Assembly: GCA_022827195.1 (NCBI GenBank)
Contig: JAJDTL010000021.1
Span: 1 to 64,000 of the forward strand
DNA: 64,000 bases
Direction: 5' to 3'
Origin: Caldilineaceae bacterium
Lineage (GTDB): Bacteria > Chloroflexota > Anaerolineae > Caldilineales > Caldilineaceae
Made by a program: the position numbers and the translations under genes. Of the stretch, positions 56,327-64,000 are shown piece after piece. The notes under the pieces were generated by a model, which was given only the letters and a program-made list of their open reading frames with translations, made no database searches and was not told the origin of the DNA. How positions within the stretch are numbered: position 1 is the stretch's first letter; each line of letters starts with the position of its first letter.

Positions 56327-57232
56327 TTATGCCAGAAGTGCTTCGGCATTGGCGCTGAAGACCTTGCGGCGCACGTCGGCCGGCAGGTCGAGGCTGTTGA
56401 GGAGGGACTGCATGCGGTCGTCGAAGTTGTCGCGGCCGAAGAGAAGGCGGTCCTGGAATTCGAGCAGGAAAGGTACGGCTGAGGCCGGGTTTTTGGGCGG
56501 ACGTGTGTTGCCGTTGAGAAGGCTGAAGTCCCTGGTCAGCGCGTTGAAGGCGGAGCCGGCTGAGAGGTCGGCGTAGAGGTTGGGATAGGTGCCGAAAAGG
56601 TCGAACAGTCTGCCGCCGGGCAGCACGGGCCCCTTGGGATAGGCGACTTTGTCGAACTGGTCGTCGCCGGAGATGTGGGCCCAGAAGCCGGGCGCGTGGC
56701 CGATGAAGACGGTTTCGGGGCAGGCCTGCAGGGCGCGCTCGAAGGCGTCGATGCTGCCGCCGTACCACCAGTCGGTGCGGGGGTAGCGGCGGCCGGTGGG
56801 GATAGGGTAGTCGATGTGGAAGGTGACCGGCAGACGGTTTTCACCGCAGAAGCGGAAGAGCCGGATTGCGTCGGGATTGTCGTAGAGCATGCGCAGCTTG
56901 ATTTCGCCGCAGACCTGGACACCGTGAATTTCGATCGCTGCCTGGAGCTGGTCGATAGCCTCGGGGCGGCGGGGGTCGGGGGCGTAGCCAAGGACGAAGC
57001 GCTCGGGCGCGGCCTGTTTGTAGCGCAGGCAGGCGGCGAACGGGACGGGGTAGGCGCGGCCGTCGCCGAAGTGCATGACGGGAAAGTAGCCCGCCGGGTC
57101 GTATTCATCCGGCGGGCACTCCCAGGTGAGGAGCCAGGTCCTGTCGATGCCGTGGCGGTCCATGTTGGCCAGAAACCTGGAGAGGTCGTGGCCGTGCCAG
57201 TCTGGGTGGTTGTGGGCGTCGATGACGGTCAC
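56327..57232 (-). CDS. Amidohydrolase-superfamily TIM-barrel protein
   Basis: A 301-residue metal-dependent hydrolase of the amidohydrolase-2 group. The start TVIDAHNHPDW has the H-x-H motif; later FHIDYPIPTG and VFIGHAPGFWAHIS carry further metal ligands, and LLFGRDNFDDRM has the final acidic residue. These proteins hydrolyse or decarboxylate small acids; the substrate here is unknown. The GTG start overlaps the end of the Yip1-like gene by 4 bases, so the two are coupled. Confidence 0.78.
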   Translation of the reverse strand: MTVIDAHNHPDWHGHDLSRFLANMDRHGIDRTWLLTWECPPDEYDPAGYFPVMHFGDGRAYPVPFAACLRYKQAAPERFVLGYAPDPRRPEAIDQLQAAIEIHGVQVCGEIKLRMLYDNPDAIRLFRFCGENRLPVTFHIDYPIPTGRRYPRTDWWYGGSIDAFERALQACPETVFIGHAPGFWAHISGDDQFDKVAYPKGPVLPGGRLFDLFGTYPNLYADLSAGSAFNALTRDFSLLNGNTRPPKNPASAVPFLLEFQDRLLFGRDNFDDRMQSLLNSLDLPADVRRKVFSANAEALLA

Positions 57233-57912
57233 TGGAGGTTTTGGATGGTCGAAAATGCAATGCCGAAGATGGCAATGGCTAAGCAGGCAAACAGAAAGGC
57301 GCCCAGCAAGATCGGGGCCGCCACCACAATGATTGCTCTTCCGTCAGAGAGTCCGTACTCCACCTTGGCGGCGAAGTAGGTCAACACATACGCGTAGATT
57401 GCCAGGATCGCGCCCACGCAGCCACCAACGACGGGGACGACGCCGAGAAGGGAGCTGGCTATGGTAATTGGCGCCCAGAAAGCGGCGACAAGGTAGGCGA
57501 AACGACCGTACTGTCCTTGTCCGCGCAGCAGAGAGGCGATCACGTGGAAAATGGCCACCACGAAAAGGAAGGAAATCGGACCGACAATTATCGTACTCAG
57601 GCTGGCCGAGCCTATTAACCCGGGCAGGAACTCGAAAGCGGACTCAAAAGCAGAAAGGAGCTCTGGCGGTGCATCAGGGGGCATCTCTGTCCTGATTTCC
57701 TCAAGCACCGCATCGAACGAGCTCCCCATGCCGGCGACAGCCAGCTGTGCCTGCACCAGGCCAAGCAGTGCCGAGACAATTGAGGCCAGAATCATCCACA
57801 CGAGTGCGGTCGACAGTTTCGCCGAGGCGCTTTCTTTTTCGGCGACGAATACCTCCTGGCCAGGTCTGGACAGAACCCTGATCCAGGTCTGACACATCCC
57901 TTTGAAGTCCAT
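57229..57912 (-). CDS. Yip1-like integral membrane protein
   Basis: A 227-residue protein with a short N-terminal cytoplasmic part (WIRVLSRPGQEVFVAEKESAS) and about five hydrophobic segments, matching the Yip1 domain seen in many bacterial membrane proteins. The Pro-rich RTEMPPDAPPELLSAF loop is probably extracytoplasmic. Function unknown. It lies upstream of the amidohydrolase gene with a 4-base overlap, and is divergent to the SRPBCC gene. Confidence 0.78.
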   Translation of the reverse strand: MDFKGMCQTWIRVLSRPGQEVFVAEKESASAKLSTALVWMILASIVSALLGLVQAQLAVAGMGSSFDAVLEEIRTEMPPDAPPELLSAFESAFEFLPGLIGSASLSTIIVGPISFLFVVAIFHVIASLLRGQGQYGRFAYLVAAFWAPITIASSLLGVVPVVGGCVGAILAIYAYVLTYFAAKVEYGLSDGRAIIVVAAPILLGAFLFACLAIAIFGIAFSTIQNLQ

Positions 57913-58198
57913 TGTTCATTCCTTTCAAATTGCTTGGGGATAGTAGTTGTCCCGGCGGGTCGACATAGGTTGCGCGTGCGGCTCCACCAGCAGATTTGTA
58001 CTGCGTTCGTTTCACTGAAATCTGGGAGTGTTGCTATTCTACGTTTTGCCAGGGCAGTTCACAAACCGGAGTACGGTCCGCACGGGTGGGCTTTGTGCCT
58101 GGAATTGAAGGAATGCGCCGGTAGTTGCGGATGGGGTTACAAATAGGAATAGGCGTTTGTCAGCAGAGAACGAGTGTAGACGAAATTGAGGAGGAACA

Positions 58199-58996
58199 AT
58201 GGGTGTAATTGTTGAGGAATCGGGACGCAGGTCGGTGCAGGTGGAGGTCGAGATACCGGGCACGGTTGAGGAGGCTTGGCGGGCGATCGCGACTGCGGAA
58301 GGGATTTTGTCGTGGTTCGTTCCGGCTGAGTTTGCCATGGACGACGACGGACAGCCCGAGCGGATTCGTTTCAACTTTGGGCCGGGGATGGCGTCCGAGT
58401 CGAAGGTGACGGCGTGGGAACCGCCGCACAGCTTCCGTTCGGTGAGCAGCGACTTCGTGGAAGAGGGCGCGCCGGTGACGACGGAGTGGCAGGTAGAAGC
58501 GGCGGCGGGCGGCGGATGCGTTGTGCGGGTGGAGCACAGTCTGTTCACAGACAGCGAAGAGCGGGACGCGCACCTGCTGGGCGTAGAGGCGGGCTGGCCG
58601 GGCTTCTTCCGCCTCCTGCAGATCTACATGACCGACTTCCGCGGCCAGCCATGTTCGACACTGGAGTATTCGGCGACGGCCGCCGGCGACGCGCCGGCGT
58701 GGGAGCGGCTGGGCAGCGGGCTGGGGTTCGCCGGCGGCGAGGCGGGTGAATTGCGGGCGGCGCCGGCGGGCGCGCCGCGGTTTGCGGGCAGGCTTGACCG
58801 CAAATCCGACGACACCGAGGTAACCATGCGGTTGGAGGAGCCGACGTCGGGCGTGGCTCACCTGTACGCGATGCCGGCGGACGGGATTCAGATCATTTCG
58901 GTGCGGCTGTATCTTTACGGTGAGGATGCCGGCGAGGTGGTCGCACGCGAGCTGCCTGAATGGCGGGCGTGGATGCAGGAACAGTTTCCCTCTTAG
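58199..58996 (+). CDS. SRPBCC/AHSA1-domain protein
   Basis: A 265-residue START-like ligand-binding protein. The AHSA1 start VEVEIPGTVEEAWRAIATAEGILSWFVPAEF and the pattern of alternating strands (VTAWEPPHSFRS ... VVRVEHSLFTDS) fit the domain, which occupies about residues 10-150. The remaining ~110 residues repeat a weaker similar pattern, so there may be two domains. No catalytic motif is visible; these proteins bind hydrophobic ligands or act as stress adaptors. A very strong GAGGAGGAA precedes the ATG. It ends 18 bases before the convergent VOC gene. Confidence 0.75.
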   Translation: MGVIVEESGRRSVQVEVEIPGTVEEAWRAIATAEGILSWFVPAEFAMDDDGQPERIRFNFGPGMASESKVTAWEPPHSFRSVSSDFVEEGAPVTTEWQVEAAAGGGCVVRVEHSLFTDSEERDAHLLGVEAGWPGFFRLLQIYMTDFRGQPCSTLEYSATAAGDAPAWERLGSGLGFAGGEAGELRAAPAGAPRFAGRLDRKSDDTEVTMRLEEPTSGVAHLYAMPADGIQIISVRLYLYGEDAGEVVARELPEWRAWMQEQFPS

Positions 58997-59014
58997 CGCA
59001 GAGCGAACCTTCGA

Positions 59015-59455
59015 TCAACTCGACTGCAGGAGCGTATCTTCCGCGATCCCCCATAGGCTCGGCGAGGCTATTTCCAGACTATTGCCGGAGGGGTCGCGGA
59101 AGTAGATGGAGCGGCTCTTTCCGAACTGAATCTCCCTTTCGATCTCCACGCCGTTTTCGGCCAGATGGTCTTTCCAGAGATCAATCTCATTTTCGCGTAC
59201 GGCAAAGGCCAGGTGGCCTGCGCCGTGTGCGCCGTGCACGGGCGCGTCCGTGGAGCCGCCCGTTGAAACTGCGGTCGCTTCGGCATTGAAGAGTAGAATC
59301 ATCCTGTTTCCACAGCGCAGGAATACGTGCCGTCCCTCTGCTTTCGAATAGAACGGGAGACCCAGGAGCTCTGTGTAGAAGCTCTGTGAAGCCTCGAGAT
59401 CATCCACGTACAGGGCGAATTCAAGAACGTCAGCGACTCGCATTGATGGGTTCAT
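59015..59455 (-). CDS. VOC-family (glyoxalase/dioxygenase-like) protein
   Basis: A 146-residue vicinal oxygen chelate fold protein with paired beta-alpha-beta-beta-beta modules: EFALYVDDLEASQSFYTELLGL in the first and HLAFAVRENEIDLWKDHL in the second, with SIYFRDPSGNSLEI holding a metal ligand at the end. It binds a divalent metal and could be an isomerase or dioxygenase for a small sugar-acid or aldehyde. ATG 59455 is preferred; the frame runs further upstream into the next gene. It lies 4 bases after the TIM-barrel gene, in the same operon as the Gfo/Idh/MocA enzyme. Confidence 0.8.
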   Translation of the reverse strand: MNPSMRVADVLEFALYVDDLEASQSFYTELLGLPFYSKAEGRHVFLRCGNRMILLFNAEATAVSTGGSTDAPVHGAHGAGHLAFAVRENEIDLWKDHLAENGVEIEREIQFGKSRSIYFRDPSGNSLEIASPSLWGIAEDTLLQSS

Positions 59456-59459
59456 GGTG

Positions 59460-60308
59460 TTATTCCCGGTTTTGCGAAAGAGACTGGAGTTTCGATTGCA
59501 GGAAGCGGACGCAGCCGGGCACCTGGGCGGGCGTAAGGCTGTGTAGTACGAGCGCGCCTCGGTAGCCGCAGCTGTGCAGCAGCTCCAGGTAGCGGTCGTA
59601 GTCAAGCAGACCGGTGCCGGCCGCTTCGTGTCCGGCTTCGCCGTCGCGGCTGAGGTCTTTGGCATGTGCCAGCGCGATGCGTTCGCCCAGCAGCTCGAAG
59701 GCTTCGTCCAGGACCTCACGCTGGCGGTTGATTGTTCCCCTGGCAAAGACGTTGGCACCGTCCATCACGATTGTCAGTCTGTGCGACTGCATCGTGTCCA
59801 GGAGTTCGCGCGCTTTGTGCGGCGAGCTGACGACGTTTGACACCTCCGGTTCGATGCCCAGGCGCACGTTGTGTTCCGATGCGATTGTGAGGGCCCGCTC
59901 GATGGAGGCCAGCAGATCGGACCAAGCTTCCGGTGAGGCGTTTTGCGGATGTCCCGCCCACATATTGTGCGGGTCGCGCGTGCCGGTGCAGAGGGTGAGC
60001 AGGTCTGTGCCGAGATCGGCGGCGTGGGCGGCGAGCAGCTGCAGCCGGCGCATGCCCCGATCGCGAACAGCCGGGTCGGGGTGGATCATGTTGTAGGTGG
60101 CGGAGAGCGAGACGGCTTCGATATTGCGGGCATCCATCTGCCGCCTCGCCTGCGCAAAGGAGGCGGCGTCGACGCTGTCCGGCATATCGGTGGGCGCCAT
60201 GCAGCTGACGCTGAACTGGATATAGCGGATGCCGTGGGCCGCGACTGCGTCCAATACGTCTGCAAGGGTAGGTGCTTCGAAAGTGCGGGCGAAGATACCA
60301 ATCTCCAT
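59460..60308 (-). CDS. Sugar phosphate isomerase/epimerase-like TIM-barrel protein
   Basis: A 282-residue xylose-isomerase-like TIM barrel (AP endonuclease 2 family). The start MEIGIFARTFEAPTLADVLDAV and the segments SLSATYNMIHPDP, LRLGIEPEVSNVVSSP and ALAHAKDLSRDG hold the conserved Glu, Asp and His residues that bind metal. It probably interconverts sugars such as inosose or keto-sugars. It starts right after the Gfo/Idh/MocA stop (TGAATG), so the oxidoreductase and this enzyme are translationally coupled; the VOC gene follows after 4 bases. Confidence 0.85.
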   Translation of the reverse strand: MEIGIFARTFEAPTLADVLDAVAAHGIRYIQFSVSCMAPTDMPDSVDAASFAQARRQMDARNIEAVSLSATYNMIHPDPAVRDRGMRRLQLLAAHAADLGTDLLTLCTGTRDPHNMWAGHPQNASPEAWSDLLASIERALTIASEHNVRLGIEPEVSNVVSSPHKARELLDTMQSHRLTIVMDGANVFARGTINRQREVLDEAFELLGERIALAHAKDLSRDGEAGHEAAGTGLLDYDRYLELLHSCGYRGALVLHSLTPAQVPGCVRFLQSKLQSLSQNRE

Positions 60309-61394
60309 TCAGACGCCTCCTGAGACTGAATCGAGCGCAACCCAATCGCCACAGGTTGCCGCGGAGCGGGCGATGGCGGCCATGGCGCGCATGGAGGCAA
60401 GACCGTCGTGGACGCCGGCGCCCCACTGCTCCTTGCCTTGCAGAATTGTGTCGGCCCAGCCTTCGAGCTGACGGCGGTAGCCGTGGCCGTCCTGCCCGAG
60501 AGGGCGGGTGTAGAGGTCGTCGGCCGTGGAGAAGCACTCGACGAAGCCGGCTTTGTGATACCAGGAGATGGGCAGGCGGCCGTTGACGCTGCCGTGCTCG
60601 CCCTGGATGCGGAAACCCTCTTCAAAGTCGCCCGCAACCGTGACGGTCAAATCCAAGTGGCCGAGGCTGCCGTCGGCGTAGGCCAGGTCGACGAACCAGC
60701 AGCGCCGGTCTAAGCGCTCAAGCAGACGGGAGCGCAGCCGCGTGATCTCGCTTTGCGCGAGGAAGCGGGCCGTGTCGGTAAGGTGGCTGCCGTGGGCGAG
60801 CATGAGGTAGCGGCGGCGGTCGCTCTTGGGATCGCCGGTTGGCCGAAGGACCTGTGTACTGGTTTGTACGAGCGGCTGGAGGGCATCGGTCATGGTGTAG
60901 CGGTGAACGGAGTCGTAGTACCAGAATTGGGCCGAGATCAGCCCGCCGATCTTCTCCTGGATGAAGCGGCGTGCGTGGATGACGCCGGGGTCGAAGCGGC
61001 GGTTGTGGCCCACCTGCAGGGTAAGGCCGGAGGCGATAACGGCTTCGCGCAGTGCTTCACACTCCTCGACGGTGACGCCCATCGGCTTTTCGACCAGCAC
61101 GTGTTTGCCGGCTTCGAGGGCCTGTAGCGCCAACTTGGCGTGAAACTGATCGGCCACGCCGACGATAACGGCTTCGACATTGGGGTCGGCGAGCATGTCG
61201 GCGTAGTGGAGGAAGCTGCGTTGGGGTCGGTGCATGGCGGCGACGCGCGCCAGCAGGTCGGGCGCGGCTTCGCAGAGCGCGTAGAGCTGGGTATTGCGTC
61301 CTTTGCGGCAGGCCTCGAGATGGGCGATCTGTGCGATCGGCCCGGCGCCGAGCACGCCAATGCGCAGGAGGCGGGACTCCTTTGGGATGGGCAC
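60309..61394 (-). CDS. Gfo/Idh/MocA-family oxidoreductase
   Basis: A 361-residue NAD(P)-dependent dehydrogenase for sugars or cyclitols. The N-terminal Rossmann motif is IGVLGAGPIAQIAHLEAC, the conserved EKP is in HVLVEKPMG, and the second-domain segment LQVGHNRRFDPG is also typical. Start is GTG 61394 with GGGAGG 5 bases upstream. It heads an operon with an isomerase-like TIM barrel and a VOC protein, a set seen in inositol- or keto-sugar breakdown. It lies 27 bases after the serine-hydrolase gene in the same direction. Confidence 0.88.
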   Translation of the reverse strand: MPIPKESRLLRIGVLGAGPIAQIAHLEACRKGRNTQLYALCEAAPDLLARVAAMHRPQRSFLHYADMLADPNVEAVIVGVADQFHAKLALQALEAGKHVLVEKPMGVTVEECEALREAVIASGLTLQVGHNRRFDPGVIHARRFIQEKIGGLISAQFWYYDSVHRYTMTDALQPLVQTSTQVLRPTGDPKSDRRRYLMLAHGSHLTDTARFLAQSEITRLRSRLLERLDRRCWFVDLAYADGSLGHLDLTVTVAGDFEEGFRIQGEHGSVNGRLPISWYHKAGFVECFSTADDLYTRPLGQDGHGYRRQLEGWADTILQGKEQWGAGVHDGLASMRAMAAIARSAATCGDWVALDSVSGGV

Positions 61395-61420
61395 GGTTAC
61401 CTCCCGGTGGAACTCTTCCG

Positions 61421-62689
61421 TCAGGCGACCAGCGCCTGGTAGGCGGCCACGCGAAATTCACGGGTGACGGGATAGTGGCCGGTTGGCATGAACTGGGTCA
61501 TGAAGATGCCCAGCATCTCCTCAGCGGGGTCAATCCAGAACTGGGTTGTGGCCGCGCCGCCCCAGCCGAAGATTCCGGCGCTGCCGGGAGCACCGGAAGC
61601 GGGCAGGTCGACGAGAACACTGACACCGAGGCCGAAGCCGTACCCGGCATTGGGGTTGCCGTTCAAGACGATCGGTACCAGTTTGGGGGGAAGGTGGTTG
61701 GCGCGCATCATCTCGATCGTTTTTCGACCGAGCAGTCGGGTACCATCGAGCGCACCGCCGTGGAGCAGCATCTGGGCGAAGCGCAGGTAGTCTCCGATGG
61801 TTGAGACGAGGCCGCCTCCGCCGGAGAGAAATACGGGCGGCTTGGCGAAGCGGCTGGCTTGCGGCGACTCGTGCAACTCGATCTTCGCTCCGCCACTGTG
61901 ATCCATCTCTTCCGCCGGCGCGCTCCGGGCCCTGGAATTGCGTCCCAGATCGCGGCCGAGGCTGAAGCCGCCGAAGGGGCAGTAGCAGGCGGAGAAGCGT
62001 TCGAGCGATCCGGCGGGCACATGGAAGCCGGTATCGTGCATAGCCAGCGGTTTGAAGATCTCCTGGTGGAAAAAGTCGTCGAGCGATCTTGCGGAGAGCA
62101 CCTCGACCAGGCGTCCCAGCACACTTGTCGCCAGACTGTAGTGCCAACGGGCGCCGGGATGGTAGAGCAGAGGCAGCCCGGCCAGCCTCTGCACCACCGT
62201 TTCAAGGGGGAGCTGATCGCGGTTGCCGATCTGGCGGCGGTACGCTTTGTCGACCGGGGAGTCGCGGTCCCAGCCGTAGCTGAGGCCAGCGGTGTGCATG
62301 AAGAGGTCCTTGACGGTGATGGGCCGCTGCGGCGGCTCCAGGTCATCGAGATCACCGGTGAAGACCTTTACATCCTCGAACTCGGGCAGGTAAGTCGCGA
62401 TGGGGTCGTCGAGAAGAAAGTGGCCGTCCTCGAAAAGCATGAGCGCGGCGAGCGCGGTAACCGGCTTGGTCATCGAGTAGAGGCGAAAGATCGTATCCTC
62501 GGTCATGGGGAGGCCGGCCTCGATGTCGCGCTGGCCGAAGGCGCGCATGTATCCAACTTCCCCTTTGCGATAGATGAGACCGAGAGCGCCTGAAAGCAGG
62601 CCTCCGTGCACGTACCGCTCGAAGAGGTTGTCAACGCGGACAAGGCGTTGAGGAGAAAGTCCGATTCGCTGGGGTTGCGGAGTCAACAT
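61421..62689 (-). CDS. Beta-lactamase-fold serine hydrolase
   Basis: A 422-residue class C beta-lactamase/esterase-like protein. The nucleophile motif S-x-x-K is SMTK (residues 72-75) and a Tyr motif is present in WHYSLATSVLG. There is no signal peptide, so it is probably a cytoplasmic esterase or peptidase, not a resistance enzyme. ATG 62689 with AGGGA upstream is the start. It is closely similar to the gene immediately to its right (62900-64000), indicating a tandem duplication. It is followed by the Gfo/Idh/MocA operon. Confidence 0.85.
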   Translation of the reverse strand: MLTPQPQRIGLSPQRLVRVDNLFERYVHGGLLSGALGLIYRKGEVGYMRAFGQRDIEAGLPMTEDTIFRLYSMTKPVTALAALMLFEDGHFLLDDPIATYLPEFEDVKVFTGDLDDLEPPQRPITVKDLFMHTAGLSYGWDRDSPVDKAYRRQIGNRDQLPLETVVQRLAGLPLLYHPGARWHYSLATSVLGRLVEVLSARSLDDFFHQEIFKPLAMHDTGFHVPAGSLERFSACYCPFGGFSLGRDLGRNSRARSAPAEEMDHSGGAKIELHESPQASRFAKPPVFLSGGGGLVSTIGDYLRFAQMLLHGGALDGTRLLGRKTIEMMRANHLPPKLVPIVLNGNPNAGYGFGLGVSVLVDLPASGAPGSAGIFGWGGAATTQFWIDPAEEMLGIFMTQFMPTGHYPVTREFRVAAYQALVA

Positions 62690-62899
62690 TGAGGGTCCCT
62701 TAGTTGATGCATTGGTCACGTGCAATGTGAGGCGATGGGGTTCTTCGGGAAGGCCGGTTTTCTGTGCCAGCAGGCAAAGAGCTCGCGGCGTTCAAGAGAT
62801 AGGCCTTTCGCTTCAATGCTGGAATCCTTTGTCCGGGGCGATCGGGCATGCGAAGGAACCAATTCGGGTGAGTATACTCTTTCGGGCGACGATGTACGC
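62690..62899. other. Intergenic region between the tandem serine-hydrolase genes
   Basis: A 210-base gap. It contains a palindrome GAGTATACTC (62870-62879) whose TATACT on the minus strand could act as a -10 box for the gene to its left, though the -35 region (CGTACA) is weak. No ORF with support. Confidence 0.3.
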
Positions 62900-64000
62900 T
62901 CAGTCGACGAGCGCCTGGTAGGCCGCGAGGCGAAACTCGCGGGCAATGGGATAGTAGTCGAAGGGAAAGAATTGGGCCAACAGCAGACCTATCATCTCTT
63001 CGGCGGGATCGATCCAGAATTGGGTTGTGGCGGCGCCAGACCAGCCGAAGCTCCCGGCACTCCCAGGCTGGCCCGAGGCGGGAGGGTTAGTCAAGACGCT
63101 GACGCCCAGGCCAAAGCCGTAGCCGCTGTCGGGCGTTGGGCCGACCTGAATTGGTATGAGGTCGGCCGGCAGATGGTTGACGCGCATCATTTCAACTGTT
63201 TTGCGACCGAGCAGGCGGTTGCCGTCGAGAACGCCGCCGTTGAGCAGCATCTGGGCAAAGCGTAGGTAGTCGCCCGCGGTGGAAACGAGGCCGCCGCCGC
63301 CGGAAAGGAAGTTCGGAGGCCGTGCGTAGCGACTGCCGGAAGGGGCGTCCTGCAGGTCAAATCTGGGTTCGCCGAGGTTGGCGAGGTCGTAGGGTTCATC
63401 GAAATCGGGACGCGGACTGGGGGGCGCGCCTGGACCCATTATGCCGCCGGGCGGCCAGTAGCAGGCGGCGAAGCGATCGAGCGATTCAGGCGGCAGATGG
63501 AAGGCGGTGTCGTTCATGCCAAGGGGCGCGAAGATCTCCCGTCGGAAGAAGCGATCGAGCGATTGGCCCGAGAGCAGTTCAACCAAGCGGCCGAGGACAT
63601 CGGTGGCGTAACTGTAGATCCAACGGGAGCCTGGGTGGTAGAGTAGCGGGAGTGAGGCAATTCTCTCGACAAATGTCTCCAGATTCAACTGCTCGGTATC
63701 CCCAATTGTCTTTCGGTACAGTTCCTCGACGGGGTGCTCCTGGTCCCAGCCGTATGTCAACCCCGCGGTGTGCATGAAGAGGTCTTTGACATGAATGGGC
63801 CGGTCGGGTGTCTCGAGATTATCCATGTCGCCGGTGTAGACGCGAACGTCCTCAAACTCCGGGATGTATGTCGCGAGGGGGTCGTCGAGGAGGAAGCGTC
63901 CGTCCTCGTAGAGCATGAGCGCGGCGACTGCGGTGATCGGTTTGGTCATGGAGTAGACACGAAAGATCGTATCTTCGGTCATGGGCCGGAGTGACTCCCG
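62900..64000 (-). CDS. Beta-lactamase-fold serine hydrolase (partial at window edge)
   Basis: A second class C beta-lactamase-like protein, open to the right edge (the frame continues past the internal Met at 63982 to the last base), so the N-terminus is missing. The 366+ residues include SMTK, WIYSYATDVLG, GGGGLVSTAGDYLRFAQML and FGWSGAATTQFWIDPAEEM, all shared with the adjacent copy at 61421-62689. The two are paralogues from tandem duplication. The central region differs most (PPGGIMGPGAPPSPRPD), perhaps altering substrate. Confidence 0.85.
   Translation of the reverse strand, partial: RESLRPMTEDTIFRVYSMTKPITAVAALMLYEDGRFLLDDPLATYIPEFEDVRVYTGDMDNLETPDRPIHVKDLFMHTAGLTYGWDQEHPVEELYRKTIGDTEQLNLETFVERIASLPLLYHPGSRWIYSYATDVLGRLVELLSGQSLDRFFRREIFAPLGMNDTAFHLPPESLDRFAACYWPPGGIMGPGAPPSPRPDFDEPYDLANLGEPRFDLQDAPSGSRYARPPNFLSGGGGLVSTAGDYLRFAQMLLNGGVLDGNRLLGRKTVEMMRVNHLPADLIPIQVGPTPDSGYGFGLGVSVLTNPPASGQPGSAGSFGWSGAATTQFWIDPAEEMIGLLLAQFFPFDYYPIAREFRLAAYQALVD

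Noticed and set aside
55096..56349. 417-codon minus-strand frame opposite the nucleoside hydrolase
   Set aside because: Antisense shadow; the plus-strand gene has a clear calcium motif and ribosome-binding site.
1..64000. CRISPR arrays, rRNA, prophage genes
   Set aside because: No regularly spaced repeats, rRNA cores, integrase, portal or capsid proteins were seen.

Overview
This is a GC-rich bacterial chromosome segment, most likely from a member of the Chloroflexota (Caldilineae/Anaerolineae-like). That assignment is an inference from gene order (yceD-rpmF-fabD-fabG-nusB-tat), gene repertoire and base composition; no rRNA or tRNA gene is present to fix it. The first ~110 bases are G-homopolymer-rich and look like a poor-quality contig end. 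The right end cuts a serine-hydrolase gene. I found no CRISPR array, prophage or intact insertion sequence, only a fragment of an IS3-type transposase.

Region 1 (0.4-5.8 kb) is a housekeeping operon: a YceD-family protein, ribosomal protein L32, malonyl-CoA-ACP transacylase, 3-oxoacyl-ACP reductase, NusB, a TatA/B protein with a very long tail, TatC and a 65-residue coiled-coil protein, closed by a strong hairpin. Region 2 (6-20.5 kb) is envelope and sugar biosynthesis: a DegT-type aminotransferase, a polysaccharide deacetylase, a nucleotidyltransferase paired with a PAP2 phosphatase, a secreted metalloprotease, CtaG, an alkyltransferase-like DNA repair protein, a 1486-residue YfhO-like/flippase fusion coupled to a dolichol-phosphate-mannose-synthase-like enzyme, and an SH3-domain lipoprotein.

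Region 3 (20.5-37.5 kb) is core metabolism and information processing: TrmFO, pyrimidine-nucleoside phosphorylase, a GT4 glycosyltransferase, a solute-binding lipoprotein, MltG, an Amt-family protein lacking both pore histidines, ThpR, SCO1, GlyA, RadA, an O-methyltransferase, a HIT protein, a thiamine-binding-type protein and LeuRS. The leuS gene has a ~275-nt leader with a 28-codon ORF ending in Leu-Leu-Ala-Leu-Arg, followed by mutually exclusive hairpins and a U-tract. It looks like a leucine attenuator and is the most interesting regulatory signal here.

Region 4 (38-64 kb) is accessory and catabolic: a GT-C glycosyltransferase, the IS3 fragment, an operon msrA-amidohydrolase-sulfatase-enolase superfamily dehydratase, a facing UxuA-type mannonate dehydratase, an acetylxylan-esterase-like hydrolase, a VPS10/BNR repeat protein, three MFS transporters, a nucleoside hydrolase, another amidohydrolase with a Yip1-like membrane protein, an SRPBCC protein, an operon of Gfo/Idh/MocA oxidoreductase + sugar isomerase-like TIM barrel + VOC protein, and two tandem beta-lactamase-fold hydrolases. 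The content suggests a heterotroph that uses sulfated or uronic-acid-containing carbohydrates, nucleosides and related compounds (inference).
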